Part shown: positions 8,572-17,356 of the stretch, one piece after another | How positions within the stretch are numbered: the first letter of the stretch is position 1 | Layout: each line of letters begins with the position of its first letter | Assembly (NCBI RefSeq): GCF_030066995.1 | Contig: NZ_JASJAP010000001.1 | Location: 475,230-539,229 of the forward strand | From: Erythrobacter sp. | GTDB lineage: Bacteria > Pseudomonadota > Alphaproteobacteria > Sphingomonadales > Sphingomonadaceae | Reading direction: 5' to 3' | Length of the DNA: 64,000 bases | Program-made: the position numbers and the translations under genes | Notes under the pieces: model-generated | Told to the model about the DNA's origin: nothing | What the model saw: only the letters and a program-made list of their open reading frames with translations | Databases searched by the model: none

Positions 8572-9927
8572 ATGGCCGAGCAGGACTACGATTACGACCT
8601 CTTCACGATTGGCATAGGCTCAGGAGGTGTGCGCGCGAGCCGTATCGCGGCAGCGCATGGCGCGAAGGTCGCAGCCGCCGAGGAGTATCGGGTCGGCGGG
8701 ACCTGCGTGATTCGGGGCTGCGTGCCCAAGAAGATGCTGGTGTACGGCGCCCATTTTGCCGAGGATCTTGAGGACGCTACCCATTTCGGTTGGACAGTTG
8801 AGGGCAAGAGTTTTGATTGGGTGAAGCTGCGCGATCACGTGCAGAGCGATGTGACCCGGCTTGAAGGTCTTTACGGCGAGACCTTGTCAAATCACGATGT
8901 GACCGTTTTCAAAGAGCGCGCGGAGATCACTGGCGATCATGAGATTACGCTCGCCTGCGGCCGGGTTCTGACCGCGAAGTACATCCTGGTGGCCACCGGA
9001 GCAACGCCGCACAAGCCCGAATTTGAAGGCAACGAACATTGCATCACATCGAACGAGGCGTTCCATCTCGATGAGGTGCCCAGGCGCATCCTGATCGCCG
9101 GTGGCGGCTACATTGCCAACGAATTTGCCGGTATATTCAATGAGTTCGGCAGCAAAGTGACGATCGCCAACCGCTCCGATGTGATCTTGCGCGGCTACGA
9201 CGCGGCTCTGCGCGACCGGCTTCTCCAGATCAGCCTCACCAAGGGAATCGAGTTTTGCTTCAACGTCGACTTTGAATATGTCCGCAAGCAGGACGACGGA
9301 ACGCTGCTCGTAAAAATGACGGGTCATGACGAGCGCGTGTTCGATCAGGTAATGATCGCCACGGGCCGCGTTCCGAACACGGATGGGCTGGGTCTGGAAA
9401 AGGTGGGCGTGGAGCTTGGCGAGAATGGTGAGATCAAGGTCGACGCGTTCTCGAAGACCACCGTCGATTACATCTACGCGGTGGGCGATGTGACGGACCG
9501 CGTGCAGCTGACCCCGGTCGCCATTCGCGAAGGGCAGGCGTTTGCCGACAGCGTGTTCGGCCCTGGCGAGCCCTACGCGGTTGACCATTCGTGCATTCCC
9601 AGCGCTGTCTTCAGCCACCCCCCGATCGCCGCTGTGGGTATGACGGAGGGTGAAGCGCGCAATCGCCTGGGCAACATCCGCGTTTATCAATCCGATTTTC
9701 GTCCGATGAAGAATGTGGTCGCCGGGCGCAGTGAGCGCGGGCTTTACAAGATGATCGTCGACGCAGCGAATGACAGGATCGTCGGCGTGCATATGATCGG
9801 CCCCGAAAGCCCGGAGATCATGCAGGCGGCAGCCGTTGCCGTGAAGGCTGGCCTGACTAAAGCCGACTTCGACGCGACCACGGCGATCCATCCGACCATG
9901 GCCGAAGAACTGGTTCTGCTTAAGTAG
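8572..9927 (+). CDS. gor: Glutathione-disulfide reductase
   Basis: FAD enzyme that reduces oxidised glutathione with NADPH. It shows the FAD motif GIGSGGVRAS, the redox pair in GGTCVIRGCVPKK (Cys45, Cys50), the second dinucleotide fold GGGYIANEFAG followed by arginine in NRSDVILRG (expected for NADPH), the second FAD motif YAVGDVTDR, and the C-terminal HPTMAEE with its catalytic His. 451 aa is the normal length. The cytosolic enzyme stands between the SIR2-like gene and a convergent oxidase gene. Confidence 0.95.
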   Translation: MAEQDYDYDLFTIGIGSGGVRASRIAAAHGAKVAAAEEYRVGGTCVIRGCVPKKMLVYGAHFAEDLEDATHFGWTVEGKSFDWVKLRDHVQSDVTRLEGLYGETLSNHDVTVFKERAEITGDHEITLACGRVLTAKYILVATGATPHKPEFEGNEHCITSNEAFHLDEVPRRILIAGGGYIANEFAGIFNEFGSKVTIANRSDVILRGYDAALRDRLLQISLTKGIEFCFNVDFEYVRKQDDGTLLVKMTGHDERVFDQVMIATGRVPNTDGLGLEKVGVELGENGEIKVDAFSKTTVDYIYAVGDVTDRVQLTPVAIREGQAFADSVFGPGEPYAVDHSCIPSAVFSHPPIAAVGMTEGEARNRLGNIRVYQSDFRPMKNVVAGRSERGLYKMIVDAANDRIVGVHMIGPESPEIMQAAAVAVKAGLTKADFDATTAIHPTMAEELVLLK

Positions 9928-10031
9928 TTCGCAGCGGAAATGGCAGGGCAGTCTGTCGCCAGCGCGCGAACGGGATCGAACCCTTGGACGCTCGACTTCG
10001 GGCCTATGTCCTTTATCGTCGCGGGTGCTTG

Positions 10032-11168
10032 TCAGGCCGCAAGGCGCTCGGGAGCAAAGTCGCTGAAAGCGAGATCCAGCTCCGCTAGATCCGCAGGGAA
10101 AGCAAGCCCGAGAACCGCCGCTTCCCCCACGCGTGAAAGCGCAGGCGAGGTCTGGAAGCCAAACCCGCCTTGGCCCGCATACCAGAAGAAGCCCGGTGCA
10201 CCGTCCGCTTCGCCGATGAGCGGCAGTTCGTCCCTTGCGAAGCTGCGCAGGCCCGCCCATGAGTGTTCGATGCGCTGGATCTTGAGCGAGGTTGCGTTGA
10301 CGATCCGGTCAGCGGCGATGGCAATGTCAAGCTCATCGGCGGCGGCGTCGCAGGGCGCGCTCGGGGTCTGGTCCATCGAAGAGGCAAGCAGGCGACCCGA
10401 GCCTTCGGGCAGGATATAAAACCCCTCGCCCACCGTCTTGACGAACGGCCAGCGCGAGACATCGGTATCCGGCGGACCGGCAAGGGTGATCACCGTGCGG
10501 CGGCGCGGTTCAATCTCGATTGGCGTGCATCCTGCAAGCTTGGCGACCTCGTCCACCCAAGCCCCCGCGGCGTTTACGACGCGCAGGCACCGAAATGCGC
10601 CCCGGGTACTCGCGACCTCCCATTCGTCACCGGAGTGCTCTAGCGCTGTGACCCGCGCGCCAGCCACGATATCGCCGCCGCTTGCCACGATCTCGGCAAT
10701 GTGGCGCTGCAGCATCGCATCGGTGTCAAGCTTGAGCGAGCCTTGGTCGAGGATCGCGGCATGCACCTTATCCGGCCCGGTCGAAAGCGCCGGGAAGGCC
10801 TGGGCCGCCTGTTCCCCCGTCAGCCGATCGAAGCGGCATCCGAAGCGTTCGTGCACTGCGGCCAAGTCATCCAGCGCGCCCATCTCACATTTGCGCGCAA
10901 TATGCAGCGCCGGGTGGATTCTTGTGATCGGATCGCCTGATTTGCCGCGCGTCCTCTCGAACTCGCGGAGGCTTGCCGCGGTCAGACTGCGCACGATCCG
11001 CTCTCCCAACCCGAAATGCGCGAAGGCGACGCTGCGTCCGGAGGCATGGTAGCCGGGCGCGCTCTCCGCTTCGAGCACGGTCACGCGCAGACTTCTCGAG
11101 AGCCGCGCGGCGAGCGAGAGCCCGGCAATTCCTCCACCGACGATCAGGCAGTCCGTTCGTGTCGCCAA
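10032..11168 (-). CDS. FAD-dependent oxidoreductase, D-amino-acid oxidase/dehydrogenase family
   Basis: DAO-superfamily flavoenzyme (DadA/glycine-oxidase/sarcosine-oxidase type), 378 aa. The N-terminal FAD fold CLIVGGGIAGLSLAARL is followed by GYHASGRS; the C-terminus has PLIGEADGAPGFFWYAGQGGFGFQ, the usual flavin-closing segment. The substrate cannot be told from sequence. No ATG or GTG lies near the FAD motif. The likely start is a TTG nine codons before the motif, with GGAAGG about 9 nt upstream. A longer reading frame would run under the divergent pccB gene and is unlikely. Confidence 0.85.
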   Translation of the reverse strand: MATRTDCLIVGGGIAGLSLAARLSRSLRVTVLEAESAPGYHASGRSVAFAHFGLGERIVRSLTAASLREFERTRGKSGDPITRIHPALHIARKCEMGALDDLAAVHERFGCRFDRLTGEQAAQAFPALSTGPDKVHAAILDQGSLKLDTDAMLQRHIAEIVASGGDIVAGARVTALEHSGDEWEVASTRGAFRCLRVVNAAGAWVDEVAKLAGCTPIEIEPRRRTVITLAGPPDTDVSRWPFVKTVGEGFYILPEGSGRLLASSMDQTPSAPCDAAADELDIAIAADRIVNATSLKIQRIEHSWAGLRSFARDELPLIGEADGAPGFFWYAGQGGFGFQTSPALSRVGEAAVLGLAFPADLAELDLAFSDFAPERLAA

Positions 11169-11255
11169 GCGCTTAACCTTCCGCCAATACGTTGACGCTT
11201 GCCGCTTGCTGAGGCAACGCCCTTCGCGATTGTTGCTTAAGGCAAGGGAGCGAGA

Positions 11256-12803
11256 ATGTCCGCCAATATCGCCGAAATGGAACGCCGCCGCGAAGCCGCC
11301 AAACTGGGTGGCGGGCAAAAGCGCATCGACGCGCAGCACGCGAAGGGTAAACTGACCGCGCGCGAACGGCTCGACGTTCTGCTTGACGAAGGCAGCTTTG
11401 AAGAAGTCGACACCTATGTCGAACACGACTGCGTCGATTTCGGGATGGAGAAGCAGAAGATCCCCGGCGATGGGGTTGTGACGGGCAGCGGGACGATCAA
11501 TGGCCGCCTCGTCTATGTCTTCAGCCAGGACTTCACCGTGTTTGGTGGTTCGCTGTCAAAGCGCCATGCGGAGAAGATCTGCAAGATCATGGACACGGCA
11601 ATGAAGGTCGGCGCGCCCGTCATCGGCCTCAACGATTCAGGCGGCGCGCGCATTCAGGAAGGCGTGGCCTCGCTTGGCGGATATGCGGAGGTCTTTCAGC
11701 GCAACGTGCTCGCGTCGGGCGTCGTCCCGCAGATCAGCCTAATCATGGGCCCGTGCGCAGGGGGCGCGGTGTACTCCCCGGCAATGACCGATTTTATCTT
11801 CATGGTGAAAGACAGTTCCTACATGTTCGTGACCGGCCCGGACGTGGTGAAGACCGTCACCAACGAGGTGGTCACGCAAGAGGAACTGGGCGGTGCGATC
11901 ACGCACACGACCAAGACTTCCGTCGCCGATGTCGCCTACGAGAACGATGTCGAGGCGCTGCTCGCGACGCGGCGTTTCTTCGATTACCTGCCGCTCTCCA
12001 ACCGCCCCGAGGCGACCGGCGAGATGGGCCCGGAAATCCCCACGAACGATCCGTGGGACCGTCTGGAATACTCACTCGACACGCTGATCCCCGACAACGC
12101 CAACCAGCCCTATGACATGCATGAGGTGATCCAGAAGACCCTGGACGAGGGGGATTTCTTCGAGATCCAGCCCGCGCATGCGGCGAACATCATCTGCGGC
12201 TTTGGCCGGGTGGAAGGACGCACGGTGGGCGTTGTCGCGAACCAGCCCATGGTGCTGGCGGGCGTGCTCGACATCGCCAGCTCCAAGAAAGCCGCGCGCT
12301 TCGTGCGCTTCTGCGACGCGTTCGAAATCCCGATCGTGACTTTTGTCGATGTTCCCGGCTTCCTGCCCGGCACCGCGCAGGAATTGGGCGGCATCATCAA
12401 GCACGGCGCGAAACTGCTGTTCGCCTACGCCGAGGCGACCGTGCCCAAGATCACAATCATCACCCGCAAGGCCTATGGCGGCGCGTATGACGTGATGGCC
12501 TCAAAGCACCTGCGCGGAGACTTGAATTACGCCTGGCCGACTGCCGAGATCGCGGTGATGGGCGCGAAAGGCGCGGTGGAGATCATCTTCCGCAAAGACC
12601 GCGATGACCCTGGAAAGATCGCCGAGAAAACCAAGGAATACGAAGACCGCTTCGCCAACCCCTTCGTGGCGGCGCAGCGGGGCTATATTGATGAGGTGAT
12701 CCACCCGCACTCGACCCGGCGTCGTGTCGCGCTGGGGCTGCGGAAGCTGCGGTCCAAGCGGTTGGAGAACCCCTGGAAGAAGCACGATAATATTCCGCTG
12801 TGA
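11256..12803 (+). CDS. pccB: Propionyl-CoA carboxylase beta subunit
   Basis: Carboxyltransferase subunit that moves CO2 from biotin to propionyl-CoA to give methylmalonyl-CoA. The acetyl-CoA carboxyltransferase N and C halves are complete (515 aa). They include [23 protein letters not shown], the C-terminal [11 protein letters not shown], and [13 protein letters not shown]. The family length and the presence of pccA, mce and scpA in the same cluster support PCC rather than another acyl-CoA carboxylase. Its stop overlaps the next start by 4 nt. Confidence 0.95.
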   Translation: MSANIAEMERRREAAKLGGGQKRIDAQHAKGKLTARERLDVLLDEGSFEEVDTYVEHDCVDFGMEKQKIPGDGVVTGSGTINGRLVYVFSQDFTVFGGSLSKRHAEKICKIMDTAMKVGAPVIGLNDSGGARIQEGVASLGGYAEVFQRNVLASGVVPQISLIMGPCAGGAVYSPAMTDFIFMVKDSSYMFVTGPDVVKTVTNEVVTQEELGGAITHTTKTSVADVAYENDVEALLATRRFFDYLPLSNRPEATGEMGPEIPTNDPWDRLEYSLDTLIPDNANQPYDMHEVIQKTLDEGDFFEIQPAHAANIICGFGRVEGRTVGVVANQPMVLAGVLDIASSKKAARFVRFCDAFEIPIVTFVDVPGFLPGTAQELGGIIKHGAKLLFAYAEATVPKITIITRKAYGGAYDVMASKHLRGDLNYAWPTAEIAVMGAKGAVEIIFRKDRDDPGKIAEKTKEYEDRFANPFVAAQRGYIDEVIHPHSTRRRVALGLRKLRSKRLENPWKKHDNIPL

Positions 12804-13030
12804 TTGTTAAGCTTATCTGGTCGGCCCTGGTAATCGTCCTCGTCGCTTTTCCGGTTCGGTCGTCGCTGCGTTCGCTTGCAGGCGGGATTGCTACTAATCA
12901 GCTTGGGCCCTTCTTCGAACCAGTGGAACGCGAAGCGCAACCGATCAGTTTCAGCCTATCGGTTGGGATTGGGTTTCTGACTGTTCCCTTTGCCGTGTAC
13001 TTGATAGCTCTCGCATGGGTTGGTGTGTGA
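12800..13030 (+). CDS. Small two-helix membrane protein
   Basis: 76 aa with hydrophobic segments at about 2-18 and 52-74, so probably an inner-membrane protein. It starts with GTG in a GTGA overlap with the pccB stop, which favours coupled translation. No recognised domain; its role beside propionyl-CoA carboxylase is unknown. Confidence 0.65.
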   Translation: MIVKLIWSALVIVLVAFPVRSSLRSLAGGIATNQLGPFFEPVEREAQPISFSLSVGIGFLTVPFAVYLIALAWVGV

Positions 13031-13056
13031 ACGTACCTCGAACTGCCGCAACCCCC

Positions 13057-13138
13057 GTCATTGCGAGCCGCGAAGCGGCGCGGCAATCCAGATCGTTGTG
13101 CGCGAAGCTCTGGATTGCTTCGCTACGCTCGCAATGAC
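13057..13138. repeat. Palindromic repeat, family A, copy 1
   Basis: Imperfect palindrome of about 82 nt. It opens with GTCATTGCGAGC and closes with its complement GCTCGCAATGAC, with GGCAATCCAGA and TCTGGATTGC as inner arms. A near-copy lies at 13464-13543. Repeats of this type are widespread REP-like intergenic elements in alphaproteobacteria. Confidence 0.85.
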
Positions 13139-13153
13139 AAGTTAGGCGTCTAG

Positions 13154-13456
13154 ATGGCCTCCGAGAAACTTCCGTGTGTCTACATCATGGCGAGTGGGCG
13201 AAACGGAACGATTTACACGGGCGTTAACTCCGATCTGCCTAAACGAGCGTGGCAGCATCGTGAGGGGCTCGTCGAAGGGTTTGGCAAGAGATACGGCTGC
13301 AAGCGGCTCGTCTGGTTCGAACAACACGACACGATGGATGCCGCCATCTTGCGCGAGAAACAGATCAAGGCGGGTAATCGAAAGAAGAAACTCGCTCTGA
13401 TCGAAGCCGACAACCCGATGTGGCGCGATTTGTTTGAGGATGTTGCACAGGGCTAG
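13154..13456 (+). CDS. GIY-YIG nuclease family protein
   Basis: 100-aa single-domain protein. VYIMASGRNGTIYTGVNSDLP matches the GIY-YIG core (VYI ... G-x-x-Y-x-G), followed by Arg and His in KRAWQHREG, and RLVWFE further on. It is the URI/YhbQ-like type that is abundant in sphingomonads; the biological target is not established for most members. Ribosome-binding sequence is weak. The gene is flanked on each side by a copy of the same palindrome, with 15 nt on the left and 7 nt on the right. Confidence 0.85.
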   Translation: MASEKLPCVYIMASGRNGTIYTGVNSDLPKRAWQHREGLVEGFGKRYGCKRLVWFEQHDTMDAAILREKQIKAGNRKKKLALIEADNPMWRDLFEDVAQG

Positions 13457-13463
13457 AATTCGC

Positions 13464-13543
13464 GTCATTGCGAGCCGCGAAGTGGCGCGGCGATCCAGAG
13501 CGTCGCGCGAAGCTCTGGATCGCTTCGCTGCGCTCGCAATGAC
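13464..13543. repeat. Palindromic repeat, family A, copy 2
   Basis: 80-nt near-copy of the repeat at 13057-13138, in the same orientation and with the same outer arms GTCATTGCGAGC and GCTCGCAATGAC. The bases right after it (GAGTGAGGA) act as ribosome-binding site for the methylmalonyl-CoA epimerase gene. Confidence 0.85.
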
Positions 13544-13560
13544 GAGTGAGGAAATAAGAA

Positions 13561-14010
13561 ATGAAACTAGGCCGAATGAACCACGTGGGATACGCCACCC
13601 CTTCTATTGAAGACTCCATCGCGCATTATCGCGACGTCATGGGCGCGACCACAATCCACAAGCCTTTCGATCTCGAAGCGCAGGGAGTGAAGGTCTGTTT
13701 CGTCGATACGCCAGGGGAGGACGGCACCGACGGCACCCAGATCGAGCTGATCGAACCGCTCGGCCCCGACAGCCCGCTCACCGGCTTCCTCGCCAAGAAC
13801 CCGCTCGGCGGGCAGCATCATGTCTGCTTCGAAGTGCCCGATATCGAAGAGGCGCGCTCGGAGTTCGAGGAGATGGGCAAGCGCATCCTTGGTCCCACGC
13901 GCATCGGGGCGCACGGCACGCCCATCTTCTTCGTCCACCCCAAGGATATGCAGGGCATGCTGACCGAAATCATGGAAACGCCCAAGGACGACGCGCACTG
14001 GTCGAACTAG
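13561..14010 (+). CDS. mce: Methylmalonyl-CoA epimerase
   Basis: Converts (S)- to (R)-methylmalonyl-CoA for the mutase. It has the vicinal-oxygen-chelate fold: NHVGYATPSIEDS with metal-ligand His8, QIELIEPLG, GGQHHVCFEVPDIE with the second His, and a Glu near the C-terminus (MLTEIME). 149 aa is normal. GAGTGAGGA lies upstream. Genomic context with pccB, scpA and pccA makes the call firm. Confidence 0.93.
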   Translation: MKLGRMNHVGYATPSIEDSIAHYRDVMGATTIHKPFDLEAQGVKVCFVDTPGEDGTDGTQIELIEPLGPDSPLTGFLAKNPLGGQHHVCFEVPDIEEARSEFEEMGKRILGPTRIGAHGTPIFFVHPKDMQGMLTEIMETPKDDAHWSN

Positions 14011-14030
14011 ATACTTTTTCCCACTCCTTA

Positions 14031-14118
14031 TCGTCACCCCCGCGCAGGCGGAGGTCCAGCTGACCTTTGTGTTCGGCCACCGGGCTTAGCTGGATTCCCG
14101 CCTTCGCGGGAATGACGA
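14031..14118. repeat. Palindromic repeat, family B
   Basis: Imperfect palindrome of about 88 nt. The left arm TCGTCACCCCCGCGCAGGCG pairs with the right arm CGCCTTCGCGGGAATGACGA, and GTCCAGCT with AGCTGGAT inside. It is of the common REP-like type and differs in sequence from families A and C nearby. Confidence 0.8.
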
Positions 14119-14190
14119 AGGTAGATTGGGCATTGCCAAGCTGCGCCAATCGCTCCACGAGTTGCAAAACGAAACCTCTGGGAGAGAACC

Positions 14191-14976
14191 GTGACCTTTG
14201 AACACATCCGCGTCGAAAACGATGGCCCCCTGACCACCATCACCTTGAACAAGCCGGATCGGCTCAACGCTATGGCACCGCAAATGGCGGACGAAATCGG
14301 GCAGGTCTTCTATGATCTGGGAGACGCGCGCGCAGTCCTGATTACGGGCGAGGGCAAGGGCTTTTGCTCGGGCGCGGACCTCGCGGCTCGCTCCACATCG
14401 GACAGTCCCAGCAATAGGGGCGGATCGCACCAGGCGCTCACTCAGCATTACAACCCCGCGATCAACCAGATCCTGCGCGCCGAAGTGCCGGTGATCTGCG
14501 CGGTCAACGGACCGGCTGCGGGTGTGGGCTGCTCGCTCGCTCTTGCGGCGGATTTCACCATCGCGGCGGAACGCGCCTATTTCCTGCAGGCTTTCGTCAA
14601 TATCGGCCTTGTGCCCGATGGCGCTTCGACCTGGTTGCTCACGCGCGCGATCGGCCGCGCCCGCGCGACGCGCATGATGATGCTGGGGGAGAAGATTGGT
14701 GGCAAGCAGGCCGAGGAATGGGGCCTTATCTACAAATGCGTCGCCGACGAATTGTTGATGGACGAGGCCCGCGCACTTGCGGAGAAACTCGCCAACGGCC
14801 CCACGGTCGCGATCAAGCATATCAAGCGCAATATTGGTCTTGCGCTCGACGGCGGCGTGAGCGACGTGATGCTCGCCGAAGCCGAGGGCCAGCGTGTGGC
14901 CGGCGCCACGGCGGACGCGATGGAAGGCGGCATGGCCTTCCTGCAAAAGCGCAAGGCTGAGTTTAAGGGGGCGTAG
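14191..14976 (+). CDS. Enoyl-CoA hydratase/isomerase family protein
   Basis: Crotonase-fold acyl-CoA enzyme, 261 aa. CoA and oxyanion-hole segments are seen: GKGFCSGADLA, NGPAAGVGCSLALAADF, and FVNIGLVPDGASTWLL. The pattern in the last segment, with Asp rather than the second catalytic Glu, resembles PaaG-type isomerases more than plain crotonase. Exact substrate unknown; placement between mce and scpA suggests a role in feeding branched or odd-chain acyl-CoA into the pathway. The start is GTG with GGGAGAGAA upstream. Confidence 0.85.
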   Translation: MTFEHIRVENDGPLTTITLNKPDRLNAMAPQMADEIGQVFYDLGDARAVLITGEGKGFCSGADLAARSTSDSPSNRGGSHQALTQHYNPAINQILRAEVPVICAVNGPAAGVGCSLALAADFTIAAERAYFLQAFVNIGLVPDGASTWLLTRAIGRARATRMMMLGEKIGGKQAEEWGLIYKCVADELLMDEARALAEKLANGPTVAIKHIKRNIGLALDGGVSDVMLAEAEGQRVAGATADAMEGGMAFLQKRKAEFKGA

Positions 14977-14990
14977 TTCTCGCATCCGCT

Positions 14991-15077
14991 CGCCCTGAGT
15001 TTGTCGAAGGGCCGCACTTCCCTCTATCCGCACCGCAATAAAGAAGGGCAGGGCTTCGACAGGCTCAGCCCGAACGG
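14991..15077. repeat. Palindromic repeat, family C, copy 1
   Basis: The left arm CGCCCTGAGTTTGTCGAAGG (14991-15010) pairs with GGGCTTCGACAGGCTCAGCC in the right arm, about 87 nt in all. It fills most of the gap between the hydratase gene and scpA. A second unit lies at 17256-17346. Confidence 0.8.
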
Positions 15078-15090
15078 GTATTGAGACAAA

Positions 15091-17244
15091 ATGACCGACA
15101 AACCGACCCCCGCCGATTGGCAAGCGCTGGCCGACAAGGAATCCAAAGGCCGCGACCTCACGACGCAGACTCCGGAAGGATTCCCGATCAAGCCGCTCTA
15201 CACGGCGGAAGATCACGCGGATTGGGACCCGGGTCTGCCCGGTTTCGCTCCATTCACGCGCGGCGTGAAGGCCAGCATGTATGCGGGGCGCCCGTGGACG
15301 ATCCGGCAGTATGCGGGCTTCTCGACCGCCGAGGAATCGAACGCTTTTTATCGCCGCAATCTGGCCGCTGGGCAAAAGGGCCTCAGCGTCGCCTTCGATC
15401 TTGCCACCCACCGGGGCTACGATTCCGATCACCCGCGCGTTGTCGGCGATGTCGGCAAGGCGGGCGTAGCGATCGACACGGTGGCGGACATGGAAGTGCT
15501 GTTCGACCAAATCCCCTTGGACGCCATGAGCGTGTCGATGACAATGAACGGGGCGGTGATCCCGGTGATGGCCTTCTTCATCGTCGCGGGCGAGCGTCAG
15601 GGCGTGGCGGTCGAAAAGCTCTCCGGGACCATCCAGAACGACATTTTGAAAGAGTTCATGGTCCGCAACACCTATATCTATCCGCCTGAGCCGAGCATGC
15701 GGATCATTTCCGATATCATCGCATACACCTCGGCCAACATGCCAAAATTCAACAGTATTTCGATCAGCGGCTATCACATGCACGAGGCCGGAGCGACCGC
15801 GGTTCAGGAGCTGGCCTTCACAATTGCCGACGGCAAGGAATACGCCAAGCGCGCGATGGCGACTGGGCTCGATATCGACGCCTTTGCGGGCCGTCTGTCC
15901 TTCTTCTTCGGCATCGGCATGAACTTCTTCATGGAGATCGCCAAGCTGCGCGCTGCGCGAACGCTGTGGTACCGCGTGATGGACGATCTGGGCGCCAAAG
16001 CCGAACGCTCCAAGATGCTGCGGACCCACTGCCAGACCTCCGGCGTCTCGTTGCAGGAGCAGGACCCTTACAACAATGTCATCCGCACCACGATCGAGGC
16101 TTTGGCGGCGACACTGGGTGGGACACAGAGCCTGCACACAAACGCCCTAGACGAGGCCATAGCGCTACCGACCGACTTCTCTGCCCGCATTGCGCGCAAC
16201 ACGCAGCTGGTGTTGCAGGAAGAGAGCGGGATCACGCAGGTTGTCGATCCGCTGGGTGGCTCGCACTACATTGAAACGCTGACCGCGACGCTCTTCGAGG
16301 AGGCCGAAAAACTGATGGCCGAAGTCGAGGAAGCAGGCGGGATGACAGCGTATGTCGATTCAGGCGCGCCCAAGGCGGCGATCGAGCGCGCGGCGGCGGA
16401 AAAGCAGACCAGGGTCGATCGCGGCGAGACGGTGATTGTTGGCGTAAACAAGTACCAGTTGGCCGAAGAAGAGCTGATCGAGACCCTGGATATCGACAAC
16501 GCGAAGGTTCGCAAGGATCAGATCGCGCGGATTGAGAGGGTGCGTGCGAACCGGGATGAGGCCGCATGCCGCGCCGCGCTCGCCGCGCTTACAGAAGGGT
16601 GCAAGACCGGGGGCAATGTCCTCGAACTGGCGGTGGGCGCCGCGCGTCAGGACGCGACTTTGGGTGAAATCTCCAGCGCCATGGAAGAGGTGTTCGGACG
16701 CCACAACGCAACGCCCAAGCCGGTCAGCGGCGTCTACAAGACCGCTTACGAGTTCGACCGGCGCTGGGAACAGGTCACCAACGGCGTCGACGCGGTCGAG
16801 CGTCGCCTGGGTCGCAAGCCCCGCATCATGATCGCCAAGATGGGTCAGGATGGCCATGATCGCGGCGCGAATGTCATCGCGAGCGCGTTTGGCGATATGG
16901 GTTTTGAAGTGGTCTCCGGTCCGTTGTTCCAGACGCCGGAAGAGGCTTGCGCAATGGCGCTTGAGAATAACGTCGACGTGGTTGGAGCGTCCAGCCTTGC
17001 GGCGGGCCACAAAACTCTGATCCCCGAGCTTATCCGCCTCCTAAAAGAAGCCGGTCGCGCTGACATCAAGGTTACGGCTGGCGGCGTGATCCCTCCTCAG
17101 GACTATGACTTCCTGCGCGAAGCGGGCGTCCAGGGTATTTACGGCCCGGGCTCCAACGTGGTCGAGTGCGCGGCGGATATCCTGACGCTGCTCGGCCACA
17201 ACATGCCCCCACTCGAAAGCGTAATCGATGAGGCTGCGGAGTAG
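15091..17244 (+). CDS. scpA: Methylmalonyl-CoA mutase
   Basis: Adenosylcobalamin enzyme that converts (R)-methylmalonyl-CoA to succinyl-CoA. The N-terminal TIM-barrel domain has [15 protein letters not shown] and [14 protein letters not shown]. The C-terminal B12-binding domain has [11 protein letters not shown], with the cobalt-ligand His589 in the DxHxxG motif, and a GxGS-like GPGSNV near the end. 717 aa is the length of the single-chain catalytic subunit, so no small subunit is needed. Flanked on both sides by family C repeats. Confidence 0.95.
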   Translation: MTDKPTPADWQALADKESKGRDLTTQTPEGFPIKPLYTAEDHADWDPGLPGFAPFTRGVKASMYAGRPWTIRQYAGFSTAEESNAFYRRNLAAGQKGLSVAFDLATHRGYDSDHPRVVGDVGKAGVAIDTVADMEVLFDQIPLDAMSVSMTMNGAVIPVMAFFIVAGERQGVAVEKLSGTIQNDILKEFMVRNTYIYPPEPSMRIISDIIAYTSANMPKFNSISISGYHMHEAGATAVQELAFTIADGKEYAKRAMATGLDIDAFAGRLSFFFGIGMNFFMEIAKLRAARTLWYRVMDDLGAKAERSKMLRTHCQTSGVSLQEQDPYNNVIRTTIEALAATLGGTQSLHTNALDEAIALPTDFSARIARNTQLVLQEESGITQVVDPLGGSHYIETLTATLFEEAEKLMAEVEEAGGMTAYVDSGAPKAAIERAAAEKQTRVDRGETVIVGVNKYQLAEEELIETLDIDNAKVRKDQIARIERVRANRDEAACRAALAALTEGCKTGGNVLELAVGAARQDATLGEISSAMEEVFGRHNATPKPVSGVYKTAYEFDRRWEQVTNGVDAVERRLGRKPRIMIAKMGQDGHDRGANVIASAFGDMGFEVVSGPLFQTPEEACAMALENNVDVVGASSLAAGHKTLIPELIRLLKEAGRADIKVTAGGVIPPQDYDFLREAGVQGIYGPGSNVVECAADILTLLGHNMPPLESVIDEAAE

Positions 17245-17255
17245 CTTCGCTCGTA

Positions 17256-17346
17256 CCGTTCGTGCTGAGCTTGTCGAAGCACCGCTCTTCCTCCGAGCGA
17301 CGGTCTTGAATTGAGAACGGCCCTCCGACAAGCTCAGGGCGAACGG
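17256..17346. repeat. Palindromic repeat, family C, copy 2
   Basis: The left arm CCGTTCGTGCTGAGCTTGTC pairs with GACAAGCTCAGGGCGAACGG on the right. The right end flows into GGAG, which serves as ribosome-binding site for the following TTG-started gene, so the repeat reaches into its translation-initiation region. Confidence 0.8.
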
Positions 17347-17356
17347 AGTTGATGAG

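Noticed and set aside
9955..10020. tRNA-like fragment (GGTTCGATCCC on the minus strand) after gor
   Set aside because: The T-loop is one base short and no matching acceptor, D-arm or anticodon stem could be built; treated as chance.
14086..16137. 683-codon minus-strand frame
   Set aside because: Lies opposite the enoyl-CoA hydratase and mutase genes and has arginine/histidine-rich shadow composition.
13057..17346. CRISPR array
   Set aside because: Repeats are long palindromes of three unrelated families, irregularly spaced between genes, with no spacer pattern and no cas genes.
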